From: Ptychodera flava
Lineage: Eukaryota > Hemichordata > Enteropneusta > Ptychoderidae
Length of the DNA stretch: 64,000 nucleotides
NCBI RefSeq assembly: GCF_041260155.1
Contig: NC_091941.1
Coordinates: 25,998,247 to 26,062,246, forward strand
Reading direction: 5' to 3'
The translations under genes and the position numbers were made by a program. The notes under the pieces are model-generated. The model was not told the origin of the DNA. It saw nothing but the letters and a program-made list of their open reading frames with translations, and made no database searches. This document shows, piece by piece, positions 24,901 to 39,900 of the stretch. Numbering within the stretch: the stretch's first letter is position 1; each line of letters starts with the position of its first letter.

Positions 24901-27900
24901 GTGGTAGGTAGAAGTACATGCAGATGAAGCAAAGATGTTCCCCTCGAACAGCTACAGTCTGTTATCGGTCTCTCCGGGCACCGTTAATGTGACACTTGTG
25001 ACTTGAAGGAGCAATGCTCCACTGGCCTGTTTTGATGTGCAACTGTAGCTGGTGATGCTACCGCTGCTGCGTTCTGCTGCTGATATGATACGATATGATA
25101 TGATATTGATATTGATATGATACATGTATGATAGATGATGATGATGAAAATTGGTCACTACGATGATGATTGGGACACCAATGATTGAATGGACATGAGT
25201 ACATCTCACCGAATTTCTGTAATTCTCAAACATAACTGAAAAAAATTATTTGATCTTCTCTTTCTTTATATTACTTGTACCGGTATATCATGTCCAAGAG
25301 CAGAAATATAACCTGGAGACAGGGTCAGAGAAATTCCCGGTCACTCAACACTCTGGCTATCATTACAGTCTGGTATCTCTGGAACTTTGTAGATGTGTGT
25401 TGAAACTTATGCCATAGGCGTCCTTGTGAGTGTAACTTGGGTCAGAGTCATTGTGATACCTGAGGTGTTATGAGTATCTATTGTACTCTTGTAGCACCAG
25501 GGGAGTACACATATGAAATGGATAACATGGTCACTCTGCCTCCACAAGTGTGGATCAGTACAAATAATACAATTTGTAGGAAACAATATCCATGGTATTC
25601 GACGGTCCAGGAAGAAGTAATTGTAACTAAAAACTATTTCTGATCTCAGGCGTTTACAGAATCCTTGTCACTTGATTTGGTGCACACTTGTATAATGTAG
25701 CTAAGTGGGAGTCCTTTTGATTACTTTGTCAGAGTTGTAGCCCATCCTGCGTGTCAGTAGCTGAATCTGTAAAATTCCCTCAATGGTATGCTTTCATCAA
25801 GGTATCACTGTAAAATATGCTTGGTAATGTACATGTAACTGTGTATTGCTTCTTGTCCTTTACCGAGTATCAATGCATGCAATTGGTTAAAGCTGAATTT
25901 GAACAGACCATCATACAAGCAAACCATGTGCACAAGCGCATGTAAGAAATTAGTGTATTTCCATACACATTTTACATGTGGGTTTGTTTGCACTTTCATC
26001 ACATGATCTTTTTGGCTTACTGAATCTGTAGAATAGTTACCGGGTAATACTGCTCGTCATTTTTATTCTGGAGTAGAAAAAATTGCTTTCATCCCATCCC
26101 AGCCATCTGCTGATTGATGTACAGTACCAATTATTTAATTTTTTTTCCCATATTGTGGAAGCTTACGTGTACATATGGAGGAGAAAGTCCACACTCATCA
26201 CATGAGATCATGCCAGTCCATATGCTTCTGTTGTACAGTTCATTTTCACTTGTCAGATGAGTCACGTGTATGTGGGATATTTATTGTCACATTTCATATT
26301 TGCCATTTCTACCATTAGTTTTGAATAAAAAGAAGACCTACTAGATATCTTGTCAGAAATGTACACTACATGTACCTCAACAAATTTACTTACTATGCTC
26401 TCAGCCTCATGTATGGCCTTGAAATTTAGTTGATACACTGTACAGTAGGCGCATTCTTGTAGATAATATTAACGCGTAGGTGATATTTTCTTTTTCTGAG
26501 GGCAGGGTGAACTGTTATCTGTGCATCTGTGTAGTACAAGTATGCCTGCGGTGGCTCCCTGCCACTTCTTGTAATTCGATGAAGTTTAAATATAGGTTAT
26601 GCATATATGTACATATTATGTGCCTCATATTAACTACATGTATCATCAACGCTTGCATTGGTAACATCCGCATCTATATAGCAGTATTAGTGTAATATGG
26701 ATCTGTGTGCCATGTATATGGACATGCATTACATGTGCATGTTATGGTATGATAAAATATTGTGGGTCTTGTGGTATGCATAGAGAGCATGTCAAGCATT
26801 GATGAGGCAAAAGAACCTACATGTTTTGTGTTGTATTTTGTCAACAGCTAGGCCTGCTCTTTTGAAATTGATCAAAATCGCAGCAGTGTATTTACCGGAT
26901 TTTGACATTAAGTTTGAAGGATTTGGTTTGCGTGCAAACCTAAATCAGTGTTTTCCTCAGCTTGGAAGTATGCATTTAGCAGGGTTCTTCCGGAGGGGAT
27001 TTTTAATGGTGGGCCACCCCTCTGTTTTTGGAGCAATCTATTTATATAAGTTCATAACTGTGCGAAAGAATGCATTTTCACAACAAAAGAATATGCAAAT
27101 TACAATGTTGGTCGCCCCTCTGTTTTCTCAAGCTCAGGAAAACACTGATTTAGGTTAGGTTTGCGCGTAAATTTTTTTTCCTCAGCCATTTCATAGTGTC
27201 TGCATTATGACCTTGTAATTGAAAATCAAAAAATTGTTTTAGTTTGGAAAAAGTAATTGTTCTATTAAATACTGAACTACTGGTATTTTCTAGAAATACC
27301 TTCTTTGAATCAAATGGATGTGTAAAAGAAATAATTCGTATTATTGCATTAGAGCCCCCTTTTTGCCGAATGGCATCTGACAATTGTCCTCGGCTGTCTG
27401 TCACAGATTTCTGCATTATCAGGACCTGAGCTGAAACTAATAAACCTTCTACAGTTTAAAATACGTTTCTCATCTGTTTCTGACAATGTGCATGGGAGAG
27501 TCACGCCACAGATTTCCATGCTGCCGTATGAAAGTGGATTTAGTGGTACAAAAGTGTATTCAGCTTCTGTACTTTGTATGCTCCTGTATCTAGCACACTT
27601 GCTGTTGCAGGTTTGTTTCCCATCAGCACTTAACATTGTCAGTGACTTTGTTAAAGGGCCAGTTAAGCTTACTTTTGATGATTTTTTTCATATTTATTTT
27701 GTGAGTCAATTGCAAAATCTTATTCTACGCCCAAAAGAGTGTTGAAACACCCACTACTTTGCTTGTCAACACACATGTGCATGTATCGTCTATACGTGTA
27801 AAATGCACTTTTGTTTACATTTGACTTCTAGTCAGGACCCAGAATTCACTTGTCAACAATAACAACGCAGTTTACACAAGTACTGAGTATATCAATCAGG

Positions 27901-30900
27901 GTACTTTGGGAAGTAGAACAAGAAATTATGATTGACATCAAAAAATAAAAATAGTGAAAAAATAATCAAAAGTTAGCATTACTGGTCCTTTAAATAGTAA
28001 AACTCCTGGGAAAAAAAAATATGTGTTTTAGAAAAGGGCAGGGGAAAGGAAGACCTGACCTTTATAATTGGTGAATGTAATGTGTTCCCTCTGCACTATC
28101 ATTGGTTATGGTGCTACCCTGTCACTTCCTGCCAACCCCATGGCTGAACACCTGGCCATTGCAGCTGCTGGCTGTACTTTCCAGACGAAGCTTCACATTT
28201 TCCTTGAAAAATTCATTTGCTCATCAAATTCTGACAAGATGTGACTATTAATAATAGAACGTGTGTATCATATTTTACATGGAGTGTAGTATCTCAAAGT
28301 ACATGTCTATACAGCTGTTTATAGAGAAATGAAAGCATTTTTTTCATGAGAGATGGGGATACCTTGAGGCTGTCTCTAGCCAGCAGACCAAATTACATGT
28401 ACGTGTATACATACTATACAAGAGAAAGAAGGAAGTAATAGTATTTCATTCAATCCAAAGGTTTCAAAACTGGAAATGGGAATATTCGATCTTCATGTAC
28501 CAGACAATATCAAAGACATCCTGTTACCAGACAGTATGAGAAACAATTTCATCAAAATGTGAAAAAAAATATTACTTGAACACAAGGTGCATGTAGTTTG
28601 TGGTGATTTCACTTATCAGATTCCTCCTAGGGGTATCCGTGAGTATGTCCTCTTTAATTAATCTGTGTTGACCTTTCTCCATATGGCAGAGTTCACAGCA
28701 TACTGATGCAGACTGCGGGCAAAATTCATGTATCAATTTAAAGATAATTGTCTTGATTTAGAAAGGGTTAAGGCCACATCTTGTTCACTTTGTCTTGCAT
28801 TTGTAACAGACCAGGCTGCAGTGACTGTTCCGATTGATGCAACATTTAGTCACACACGTAGAAGGCAAAATATAATTACATTTTATTCTCCAAGACTGTG
28901 TATCTATCTTCTTTTTCTATCATCTTTATGCTGTCTACAGTAATATGCTCATATTACAATTTTGTTTGTATACATAGAATCATAGATACTATTCACAGAC
29001 GTTTGAAAGCCAGGGACTCTAGCTACCAGCTGTATCCCCCAGCACTGTCATGTATTATTCAAAAAGCGTTGTAGTAATCACTTGCCCTTCGTTATAATTT
29101 TGGGTTGAGGACTTCTCGTGGGCATCCAGGGAATAGACATTGATAATATGCAACCGAGGTTGTCTTGCAGTACGTTAATTGCAGGAACCAGCTTAGTTGA
29201 ATGACTGAACTGCTTTTCCAGTGACTGATTTGGACATGGTTATTGAAAGTGTATGGTGATGTCATAAAATTACATTTATTTTGACAGTGCAAATGTTTGA
29301 TTGTGTATCTGACATCGTGAAATTACCTTTCTGATTTTGTTTTTAGCATTATTCACAGGCAAACTGATCTCCCAGCCTCTGAGTCCAATATTGAACTGCT
29401 CTGTGTACATGTGATAGAACATTACTGAAGCATGTTGCCAAGGTTGACGTCCAATGAACAGAAAAATTTACGGACTTGCACTTTATATTTACACAATGTG
29501 ACATTTCAGTATAATGTACGACCAAATATTTGCGTGCGTGCAATAGCACTCTGTACCATATTGCAAATAAACTGAAATTATTTTGGCTGTAGTTTCTGGA
29601 AGGGAAAAATTTCTTATCGCACAAATTTTCACTCCTCTTTCTGTTCATAAATGGTAACATACATGGTGCACTCATGCATAAATACCACTAATGACTCATT
29701 GTGAATAGGAATTTACATGTAATATTTTTGCTAGAATCTTTAAAATCTGTGAGACTGCTTTGATGACAAACCTACAGTCCCAGATATAGTTTGAATGGCA
29801 TATATTGGTATGACCTGTACTGTGAGTTGTTTCCTCTGTAAAACTACCCATGTATAAAAGCATTTCTAGGGTCCATGCTTAAGGTAGAATGCGCCTTAGA
29901 GACATATTTTGGACTCTCAAATTTATACAATTCTTATTTGAATTACCACTTGTGGGGGCTAATTTGGAGTAAGAAATATTTTCACTTTCTTAGTTTTTTG
30001 AAAATCAGAAATTGGATTTTGTTACCATAGAGTTAACATCGGGGAGGGCGGCCATTTTGAATATCAAAATATTGGTAACTGTGAGGTAATTTGTTTCTCT
30101 GGTACCAAACTTTGCATGGTGACCCCCAATTTTTATTCTTGATTTGGTAAGAGAACGGTCGAAAGTCTCATTAAAGAAAGTTTGCGCAAAGTTCACTTAT
30201 GAGGCACGTACTACCTTAAGGTGGCTGGAAAGGCTATTTTTGCACCAATTCTTTTCTCAGAGTCAGAGTTAATGTCAAGTTTCAAGTGTTAGAATCAAGA
30301 TATTTAGTTCAAATTTTCAGGATAACTCCCTTAGTTAACATTTTCTCCAAAAAATATAAAAATTGTATATTTGCAGCCATGATTTTGAAATATGACACCA
30401 GTAAATATTAAAATTTAAATTTTCATATTTTTTTTACATATTTTAATTTAATAATAATTGGACAGTATTAATATTACCAAATTAGTATAAATATGTTGAC
30501 ACTATTTATCGTAAGATTTGTACGGCAGGATTTGTAAATAAAATTTGTTTTTATGATTTTACATGGGTTTATATATCAAAAAGTTATTAAAAATTCTTTC
30601 AAATTTCAAAATGTGATTTTTCAAAAAGTACTTCAAATACAGGAAAATTGTGCCATACAAATCATATCTGTAACCTTGTTAATAGGCTGTAAAAATTCCA
30701 TGTCCATATCTCATTTCAAAGTTGGATTAAATTGGTATACAATTACGTAGGAAAACTCTTATTCTGTCAAAAATGTTGAAAACAAGCCATATTTGCACCC
30801 CTCTTTTGGAGTCATAGAGCAGTTTTTTTTGGTTAATCTCACTTTTGACACCTCTTTGACACTCAAAGAATCTAAAAATGCATTTACAATAGCAGTCACT

Positions 30901-33900
30901 CACTCTGAATGCCAGCATCGCCTTGTCAAACTTTCCTGAAAAACAGCAAATGATGACTTTCCCTTTTCAAACATTTTATTAAAAGCTAGGGGACCTCTAC
31001 CGTAGTTAATACACTAAGGACTCCCCAACTTCTTCTTATTTGGTCAGTTTTTCAGAAGTTTCAACAGGCTATAACTGTGCAATGCCTTTGTGCCCAAATG
31101 TCTAGTTTTTTTTATTCCACAGAGAATGTTGACTACTTTTATATTTTAATAGTTTTGTTGAAATTTATAACTGACGCTCTAGCCTTTCCAACCACCTTAA
31201 CCCTTTTCCTGACAGACAGTAATAATTGTATCACTTCCCCATCAGCCAAGTCAGTAAAAAGTGGTATTGAGCCAAAACATGACGTATTTTTACCCACTTG
31301 GCTTGGTATGTTATAACATCTTTTGTCCAAAAAAGAATCAACTTTACAGTATTATGTTTTCAACAGCCTTCAAATGTACAGAATTATGTTAAAATACATC
31401 ATATGGAATACGTTGTGTTTCATTAATTTTAACCATCTTGACCTGGTGGTGAAATATGGACTTGGCAGGAAAAGGGTTATTATAAAGGTGCCTGTAACAT
31501 GTACTGTGAAGCATTTTTTGTACCCTACAGGCAGCCTTTTCTGTGATATGGAGGATAATCCACATGATTTGCAAGAGAGAAGCGCCTCACCATCTGTCAA
31601 ACTCGATACACTGTATTACAAACAGAGCTTGCTTCAGGACAGCCATACACGTAGCTGGTGGAACAAAATAATTCTGGCAGTGTGATTCAGATTTTGTGCA
31701 AGTGCAAGTCTCTTGAAGATCAAAATTTTCAGTTTCTCAGTCTTTAATAGAAATAAATACAGTAAAATTTGAGTGGATGGTGGTCAAATATTGGAATTTA
31801 ACCCTTTTAGAGCCAAAGTCAATATTTTTGTTGCCTTTATAAAGTACATGTATATTAACCCAAACAAGTTTTTTCAGGTCCAAACATTTTGCTCTGGTTT
31901 TTACCAAAAATTTTGACCGAAAACTGGAGTTTACAATAAGTACTGTCCACCTGGTCCAAATTTTCACAAGAAATACAGAAAAATTCTTCAAAATTGGTAA
32001 AATGTGTTGCTTTAATTTAGGTTGGAAAAATTACAGCACTCAAAGGGTTAAGGTAGCTGTAAAGGCTATTTTTGCACCAATTCTTTTCTCAGAGTTAATG
32101 TCAGCAAATTTGACCATTTACCTTAAATATAATATAAAATGGCAGTCTTTCTTTACATTGTATGTGAATGGTGTGCTATATTGAAGGAAGTTGTCGGTTT
32201 TGTAAATGAGATTGTGAACATTCTTATGAAATTTTAAATGATATTAAAGGCATTTCATTTTTTTTTTGGTGACAGTATATGCACTTTCCTTGAAGCACTT
32301 TCTACATGTACATTGTAGTACCACTGCCTGTAATGTAATTTGGACTCACCCAGGGACACAAATGTGAACACTCAACATGAATGTTCTTAATTTGCAGTGA
32401 TGATGAATGCATTCAGGTCAATTTCCATATGTTCCATGATGATTTTGGTACAAGAGGTGATGAAGGCTTTTTTTTTCCATATAGCCGTTCCATTCTCTCG
32501 TGTTTCCTGTTGAAAAAGAGATTCAGAGACCTAGGTTTTAACCCTTTTTCCTGCCAGGTTCATGTCATTATCAGGTCAAGTTGGTTACTAAAACCAGTGA
32601 GGCATAACATGTCCTATAGGATGTATTTTAATGAACACTTGAAAGGCCCTGAAAACGCAGTTACCGTAAACATGATTTTTACTGACTTGACCCGCAAGGA
32701 CGTACAAGTACACATACACTGTGTACATGTTGCATTTTTGTAAAAAGGTGATCACCATTGATTTTACCCGATTGCATAAGTTTAAAGCAGTTTGTATCAG
32801 ACTCAGTGACACTGTTTGTACTGTGATTTTTAGCTCCCATAGCCATATGTATATATGGCAATGGAAGCTATTCTTATAGGCTAGGGAAATGTCTGTATGT
32901 ATGTATGTCTGTATGTCTGTATGTCTGTATGTCTGTCAACATCAAAAACTCCAAAACCGCTGCATATTTCATCTTGATATTTGGTGTGTACATGGATGAT
33001 GGGCTGTAGATGAGATTTTGTTCAAATGAAGTTGTCATTGCCAAAAATATGCAAATTAGTGCCAAAAAAGGCGTTTTTGGTAAAAAATCTTCTTCTTCAT
33101 AACCGCTGGTCAGACAGCTTTGATATTTGGTATACAGGTCCCTAGGGATAACCCAACTTGGATTTTTTCAAATTGTGATGAAATATGCAAATCTGTATTT
33201 TTAAGGAATTTTTTTGTCATTTTTGGTCAAAAATTCATTTCATCAAAACTGCTTGTCTGACAGCTTTGATATTTGGTATACAGGTCCCTAGGGATAACCC
33301 AACGTGGATTTGTTCAAATTGTAATGAAATAAGCAAATCTGTATTTTTAAGGAATTTTTTTGTCATTTTTGGTCAAAAATTTATTTCATCAAAACCACTT
33401 GTCTGACAGCTTTGATATTTGGTATACAGGTCCCTAGGGATAGCCCAACTTGGATTTGTTCAAATTGTGATGAAATAAGCAAATCTGTATTTTTAAGGAA
33501 TTTTTTTGTCATTTTGGTCAAAAATTTATTTCATCAAAACCGCTCGTCTGACAGCTTTGATATTTGGTATACAGGTTCCTACAGATGAACTAAATATGAT
33601 ATACAGAATATATGATGAAATCTGCAATTTTGTATTTTTGGTGCAATTTTTGCCATTTTTGGTCAAAAAATGTGTTTCTCAAAAACTACTTGTCTGATGC
33701 CTTTGATATTTGGTATACAGGTTCCTGGGGGTTCTCTTAGTGTGATATAGTGAAATTTGATGAAATCTTCAATTTTTGTATTTTTGGGTCAGTTTTTGCC
33801 GTTTTTGGTCAAAATATTTGTTTCTCAAAAGTTACTCATGTCATAGCTTTGATATTTGGTATACATTTTTACACATAATTATGATGAAATCATCAATTTT

Positions 33901-36900
33901 GTATTTTTGCAGCTAATTTTGCCATTTTAGGTCAGGCCATCCTGAAATGAGCTATCAACCTTCTTCATCAATACATATGTCACAAAAAGTTGCTCTCTAC
34001 ATAACACAGCAGAGCTCTGTCGACCATTGGGTCGCTTGTTAGCTCCCATAGCCATATGTTTACAAGTTTACATTTTATTGAAAATCTCAATAGCCACTGA
34101 GCAGATTAGATGAAAAATTAGCATGTAAGTACTTTGGGCTGACCTGAAATGATTGTGCACATCTTGGGTCAGTATCTTGGACTTGCTATTTTTCATGAAT
34201 TTTTTTGTAATTTTCTCCCATTTTTGGTCAAAAAATCTTCTCTGAAACCACAAGTCTTATTGATTTGAAACTTGGTATGGAAGTGCATAGGAGTGACCTT
34301 TCCCAAATCTGGGCAAATCGTGGTGAACTTTGCATGTTTGCATTTTTTGGCTATTTTTTTTCATTTTTTATCAAAAATTTTTTTTTAACTCTGAAACCAC
34401 ACGTCCGATTGAGTTGAAACTTAGTGTAGAGGTTTTTACGGGTGACGTCAGTAAGATTTGATCAAATTCTGGTGAAATTTGCATAATTTTATTTTATTGG
34501 GGGAATTGTTTCTATTTGTGATAAAAAAATCTTTTACCTTGATTTTAGCTTGTTTTGATAACTATATGGGAGCGACCAGTGACATTGTCACTATTTTTAC
34601 TCTGACTTTGCATGAATTAACCCTGATTTATTTTTGCATTTGACCCTGATTTTACATGATTTGACCCAAACAGGGTTAAATGCCTCAAGTCAGGATAATA
34701 CAAGCATCAGGACATCTGAAAATGCGGCTGATCAGCATCTGTTTCTGTTTACTCTCAGTTAACTGGTTTGGATTTTCATTGTATGTTTAATGTACATTAC
34801 GCCGTTCCCTTTTACTGTTTATTCTGTACATGTACATCGGACTTGGAATGAAATATTGAGTTGATTTATGCCAAAATGAAATTAAAATTTGAATCGACAA
34901 AAAAAAAAATGTGAAAACATAGTGGAAACTGTCAAACACAAATACTAAAAATATCGACAGTTGCAACATATTTGTTAACTGCCTGGCATTTTGCGATATT
35001 GTGTTGATGCTTCAGGGCTTGCCAGGATTAGTGATTGTGAAATTTAATTCAGGTGTCAGATAATGTGTGATATGATGAATCCCCAGGGCACGCAAGGCAA
35101 TTAATGTGTCTGCCATTTTTTACGCTGTCAACAACACCACATCCATGCATGTTGTATTGTGCACCAGACGCTGTCTGTTGGCACTTCCATGGATATGCTT
35201 GTGAGCTCAGTCCACGGATATGTACACGCACTCTCTGGACATATTCAGGAGAAATCATTTCAGGGTCATTCCGTGCAGCACGTTTCCCAGAATTGATGTT
35301 GATTTCTTACATATGAAAAGTGTATCCAAACACAGCTTGGATAGATGTATGTTGTTTGTATGGCTTTTGATGTTCCAAATACATAACTGTAATACTACAT
35401 GTATTAGTATCATATAAATATTGGTCTTGGCCAAAAACAACATCTCTATAGAGATAGCTCAATGTACCATGTCCACAGTTCATGCCTACTGGTTCACTTA
35501 GAAAGATTTACTGTATCAGGGATATATTAAAACATGTAAATGTCACTATTTCAGTGGCACAATTTTAGATGTGGAAATTAAGTTTGCACACAAATTATCC
35601 CTCTGACTGAACATAGTAGTCCTGAAATGTTGACAGATATCAGAGTTTGTCATGTATCAAACGTCTCACTTCTGAAAAACGTGACTGACTTCAAACAAAC
35701 GACCGAGCCAAATGAAAATATATTTATGAAGAGTTGACCTCATAAATAATATGGAATAAACCTTGCACCATCCCCATAAAAGTTGCTTGCTTGCCCTACA
35801 CATCCCGAAGTCTACCCTTGTGTCCAGCCAAGTGTTCAGAAATCTCAATCTGATTTCTCTACACACAACGTCCTATCAAAGTTATTGCAAACGGTACGTA
35901 TCGGATACTGTGTGTGACAGCTACCTCACTACTGTTGGAATTGAGGTCTTGAACGAGTTTAACCTTTTTTCACGTATCTCTTAACACCTATTTCAGATCA
36001 TTCAGAGATTGCTGAAGCCAAGGCTTTCTTTGAGCAATACTACTCTCACGTCTACCAGGTCTTCTATGAAAACTTTATATCGGTGGAGGCATCCCTCAAA
36101 CAGAAAGTACACAAGGCCCAAAGGGAAGAGCTGGATGGAATTTTATATGTCTTTGAGGTAAGCAGACAATCAACTGCCTTCTTTTCAGTCACAAATATAC
36201 ATGTATTCAAGTGTTTCATCTAGACTAGGGGAGTGGGGATTCCCCCTCTGTTGACATATTGGCACCCCCTAGTAATTTGTCAAGGGGGACCAGCCCCCAT
36301 GAAATGGTACCAGTCAAATGTTAGCGATACAAGTATAACACAAACTGGTGAAATCCCTCCTAAATTTTCTGGTCAAGGGGGAAAATCCCCCTGTTTATGC
36401 CATCCTGGATGAAACACTGGTATTCATTTACATGTATATTTATGTTCCAGAGGTAAACAGATAGTGAGCTGTCCACAGAGTCTGTACTCAAAGAAATGTT
36501 CTCCTTTGGCAACAAAAATACATACTTTACAGAAACTGTTATGCACCCTAACTTTTCTAAGCTATTTGGAAACAAGTTACGCCAGATTTCATTTTTGACG
36601 AAAGTTATGGTAATTTGTTTTCAGAATTGACAACTGGATGAACTATTTGTTGCCACTTAGTCTAAGAAGCAGTGTCCAGACACAAAGATGTAAAGTGTAA
36701 CCTGTAAGAAAATAAAAAATTGCAATGCTGTATGTAGATTGTATCTGAAGTCTGTCAGCAAGCCCCTTTCTCATTAATTTAAGTACTTAGTTTTGCCAGG
36801 TTGGTACAAACATATGAGTGTTCACTTTCTCCTGCTGACAATAGCTTTTGCACTTTATACTATACATATTGTACCAATGTATTAGAGATGCATATTTTCA

Positions 36901-39900
36901 CATTAAGAGTACTGTACGTAACACACAAATAATAAATTGTACAAGCGTAATCTTTTTATCCGATCAGCATTCACCATCTGTACATGTACATTCCAAGATG
37001 TTCTGGATTCCAGCTCACAAAACCGGCAATCAGGAGACCAACATCGATTTTCACTGATCTCATTTAGCTCAAGAAAACCGGGAGTCTCTTGAACTAATTT
37101 ACCGGTTTGATTGATGACATTAGCCCTAATATTGCTGCCAAAGTACGCTTCCTTGGCCATTCTGGTGTTGCCGATAGCTGATGCTCTCAGTGCTGAATTC
37201 TAATTTCAGTGGGTTTTATTCTCCTTCAAGATTGTGTAGGATCAACTGTGCAACGAGCAAAGGAGTTTAATAATCGGTGTGTTACTCACTTTCAACACTC
37301 CAATGCGACGAAGAAAGTGAAATGCGTGATTGATGCTGTCTGAACTGATTTCCGTAAATTACAGCCAGGAGTTGATCTCTCTCATTTTGCTCTTCCATAA
37401 CGTGATCCGGAAATGTAAGCGACAGATACACAAATCTTTCTCAACTTTTTTTTTGAAATGAGCGTTGAGTTGACGTCAATGGCTACTGCTCCTTGTAGGC
37501 ACTCTGCCAGAGGATGACCTCCGACATTTCCTGAACATCCATCTTATGTATTAAACTCCTACCGACGTGTGATAGGTTGCAGTCTTCAATCAGTGAAAAT
37601 TTTGTTGAAGATTACTGCGACAACTTTTGATGTACATTTGGTGTAAGGAATATTACACATACAGAATGCATAGACGTGTACATGTAGATGCCTTTTTTGT
37701 TATGCACCTGCTGTACTGTGCTGGTCTGTATGTCTTGAGACATTTTAAAATGTTGAATTTTGACCACACATTACATTATTAATCAATGGAAACAAGAATA
37801 ATTGTGTCATGTCACTAGAACAAATCGCACCACTTGAATTTTATTCAATTTGTAAAGACTGACTAATAGGTTTGTGGTGAAGCACCCCACGCAGACACAC
37901 AGACTCAAATGTCATAATTTGAAAAAACAAAACAAAACATCTTACATGTACCTGTGCTTTGGACAGATTCCATGGCAAATCAGCCCCACACGGAAAGGTG
38001 GCTGAAGTATGGAGATCCTACTTCAACATGTGCGTGCATCTGTACATGTACCTGTATTTAGCCCAACCACTTTACATTGAACTCTTATGTATATACGTAT
38101 ATACGTGATTACTCTTGGTGAGGTCCGTCAACTCAGCTATTTTAGGATTTAGGTTGGGGTTGGGTTGGGGTGTATCATGGCTTTTTCAAATTATCAGACT
38201 TTTCTCTGAAGAGCAACCACATCCAGTCTCTTGTATCCATCCATAGCAAGTGTACAACCATTCATGTACATGCGCTTTTTGTCTTTGCCCAGTTTGGTTC
38301 CTTTGCAATATTATTCCAAAGCTTTAAATATTGTTTCAATGAGAACGTGAAAATGCCATTTCTTATGCATCACTGTGATGGAGTATTAACACAGAGACAG
38401 CTGTAAATATTTTGTCATGGCACCCATCAAAAAGACACATCACCACTTTCATATAGTGGACTCATATTATTTTTATCCATATGCACAGTGCAGTATGTTG
38501 ACAGTGTCAATTTTTCTGTACTCAATCTTTTTCAAACTAGAGTTTTCTCTCTCTCTCTGTTATTTGAAAAGATGTTTGTCTCTTTTCATCACATATACCC
38601 ATTAACCCTTTCACCTGCAAAAGTTTTGGTTTATCCTCACTCTTGCCAGCAGAGTAGATTGATCTTTTTTACAGGTTTATAATGGCAGTGAAAGGTTAAT
38701 AATAAGAATACAGTTTACTCATAGAGATTTTCAGTGTTAACATCGCTAGGCTGTGATCACTGCACAATGAACAGATGGCAACAATTGCAAATTTTCCTTT
38801 GTAAATTGTATGTACAGTGCATCTGGTTCAGCCACGGATGTCTTAATCCTGCATGTATTGTATTTTTATCATGAACTACTTCAGGTTGGTGCTCCTTAGC
38901 TGCTTGTCAGAAAAGTGACCGTTCAAGTACACAAGGCAGTTATGATCCATTATACATATTTTGCATGCTGGAATTACCAAGAAGTACTCCCTTGTATAAT
39001 TCACACGTTTTCAAAGTTAGGACACTCATAATTGTATTGTTTTCATGTGGAAATGTGTAATCCGTTGTTCGCAATGAAATGCGCATTGTAAACATGCATG
39101 AAACTTATCAGTGATTTCATACACAACACACTAAATAAATACAGCCAGTGTTAGCTGTGATTGTACCAATTTATGCATCATCAAAAAATCTCCTTCACTG
39201 AAGTACATGTAAAGTGTCAGATCGGTCTTTGTAACTTTCTTTCAGTTATCACTAAAACCGTTTCTTTTTAAAAGTTCTCAGTGTGTATAGAGCAACTCCC
39301 GCCCCTTGAACGCCCTTGATGACCGCAAAAGTCAGTGATGTTGTGCTGTGTCCTCGGCTTGCTTCAGTGAACATCAGATACTTGTGAGCTTCATTCCAGA
39401 GGGATTTTCTCTTGGCTGGAGAAACGAGTCCTCACCATGTCATGAAACAGCAGTCATGCTTGTTTATGTACACAGTATGCTGTGACCTGCACTCTCATCG
39501 ATGTCAGCTGATGCATTATGGGTCACAGCCATATCAGAAAATCATCGGACAGATGACAGTGATAAATTGCTTGCAGGCAATACCTTTTCTTGTGCAATAT
39601 ATGATTGTTCATCAAGAAAAAGACAGAAATAAGAAAGAAATCAGAGCAAAAATTGTGTAGCTATAGCTTACCAAGGTCCTTATATATCATCTCGAAATCC
39701 TAAAAAAACCCAACCAAATAATACAGTCTGTTGACACAATAGAAGGCAACGTGCCGTAAGCAACCTTTTCAAATATTACATCTGCCATTTCCAGCACATT
39801 TCCTTAAAGGCAGCCTGGAAAACGCTGTCATCATTGAAATTCTGTGAAGGTGATCCGTATTTCCACACAGTCATTTACTGTAACATGTACATTCAACCAG

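Larger units (their letters stand above)
17319..35996 (+). other. RALGAPA1: RALGAPA1 intron 1
   Basis: An 18.7-kb intron. The first 600 bases remain CpG-rich and include the palindrome TGCGTCACTGACGCA at 17480-17494. Beyond 18 kb CpG is sparse. No nested gene was recognised on either strand; the longest open frames lack similarity to known proteins. The last 6 kb (29.9-34.6 kb) is a dense transposon cluster, described separately. Confidence 0.85.

Noticed and set aside
33185-33697. Repeated peptide frames ([15 protein letters not shown]) suggesting a repeat protein
   Set aside because: The unit length is not a multiple of three, so frames change from unit to unit; this is transposon tandem DNA.
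32973-33990. Regular repeats that could suggest a CRISPR array
   Set aside because: The units are about 146 bp and contiguous, with no short repeat/unique spacer alternation, and the genome is eukaryotic.
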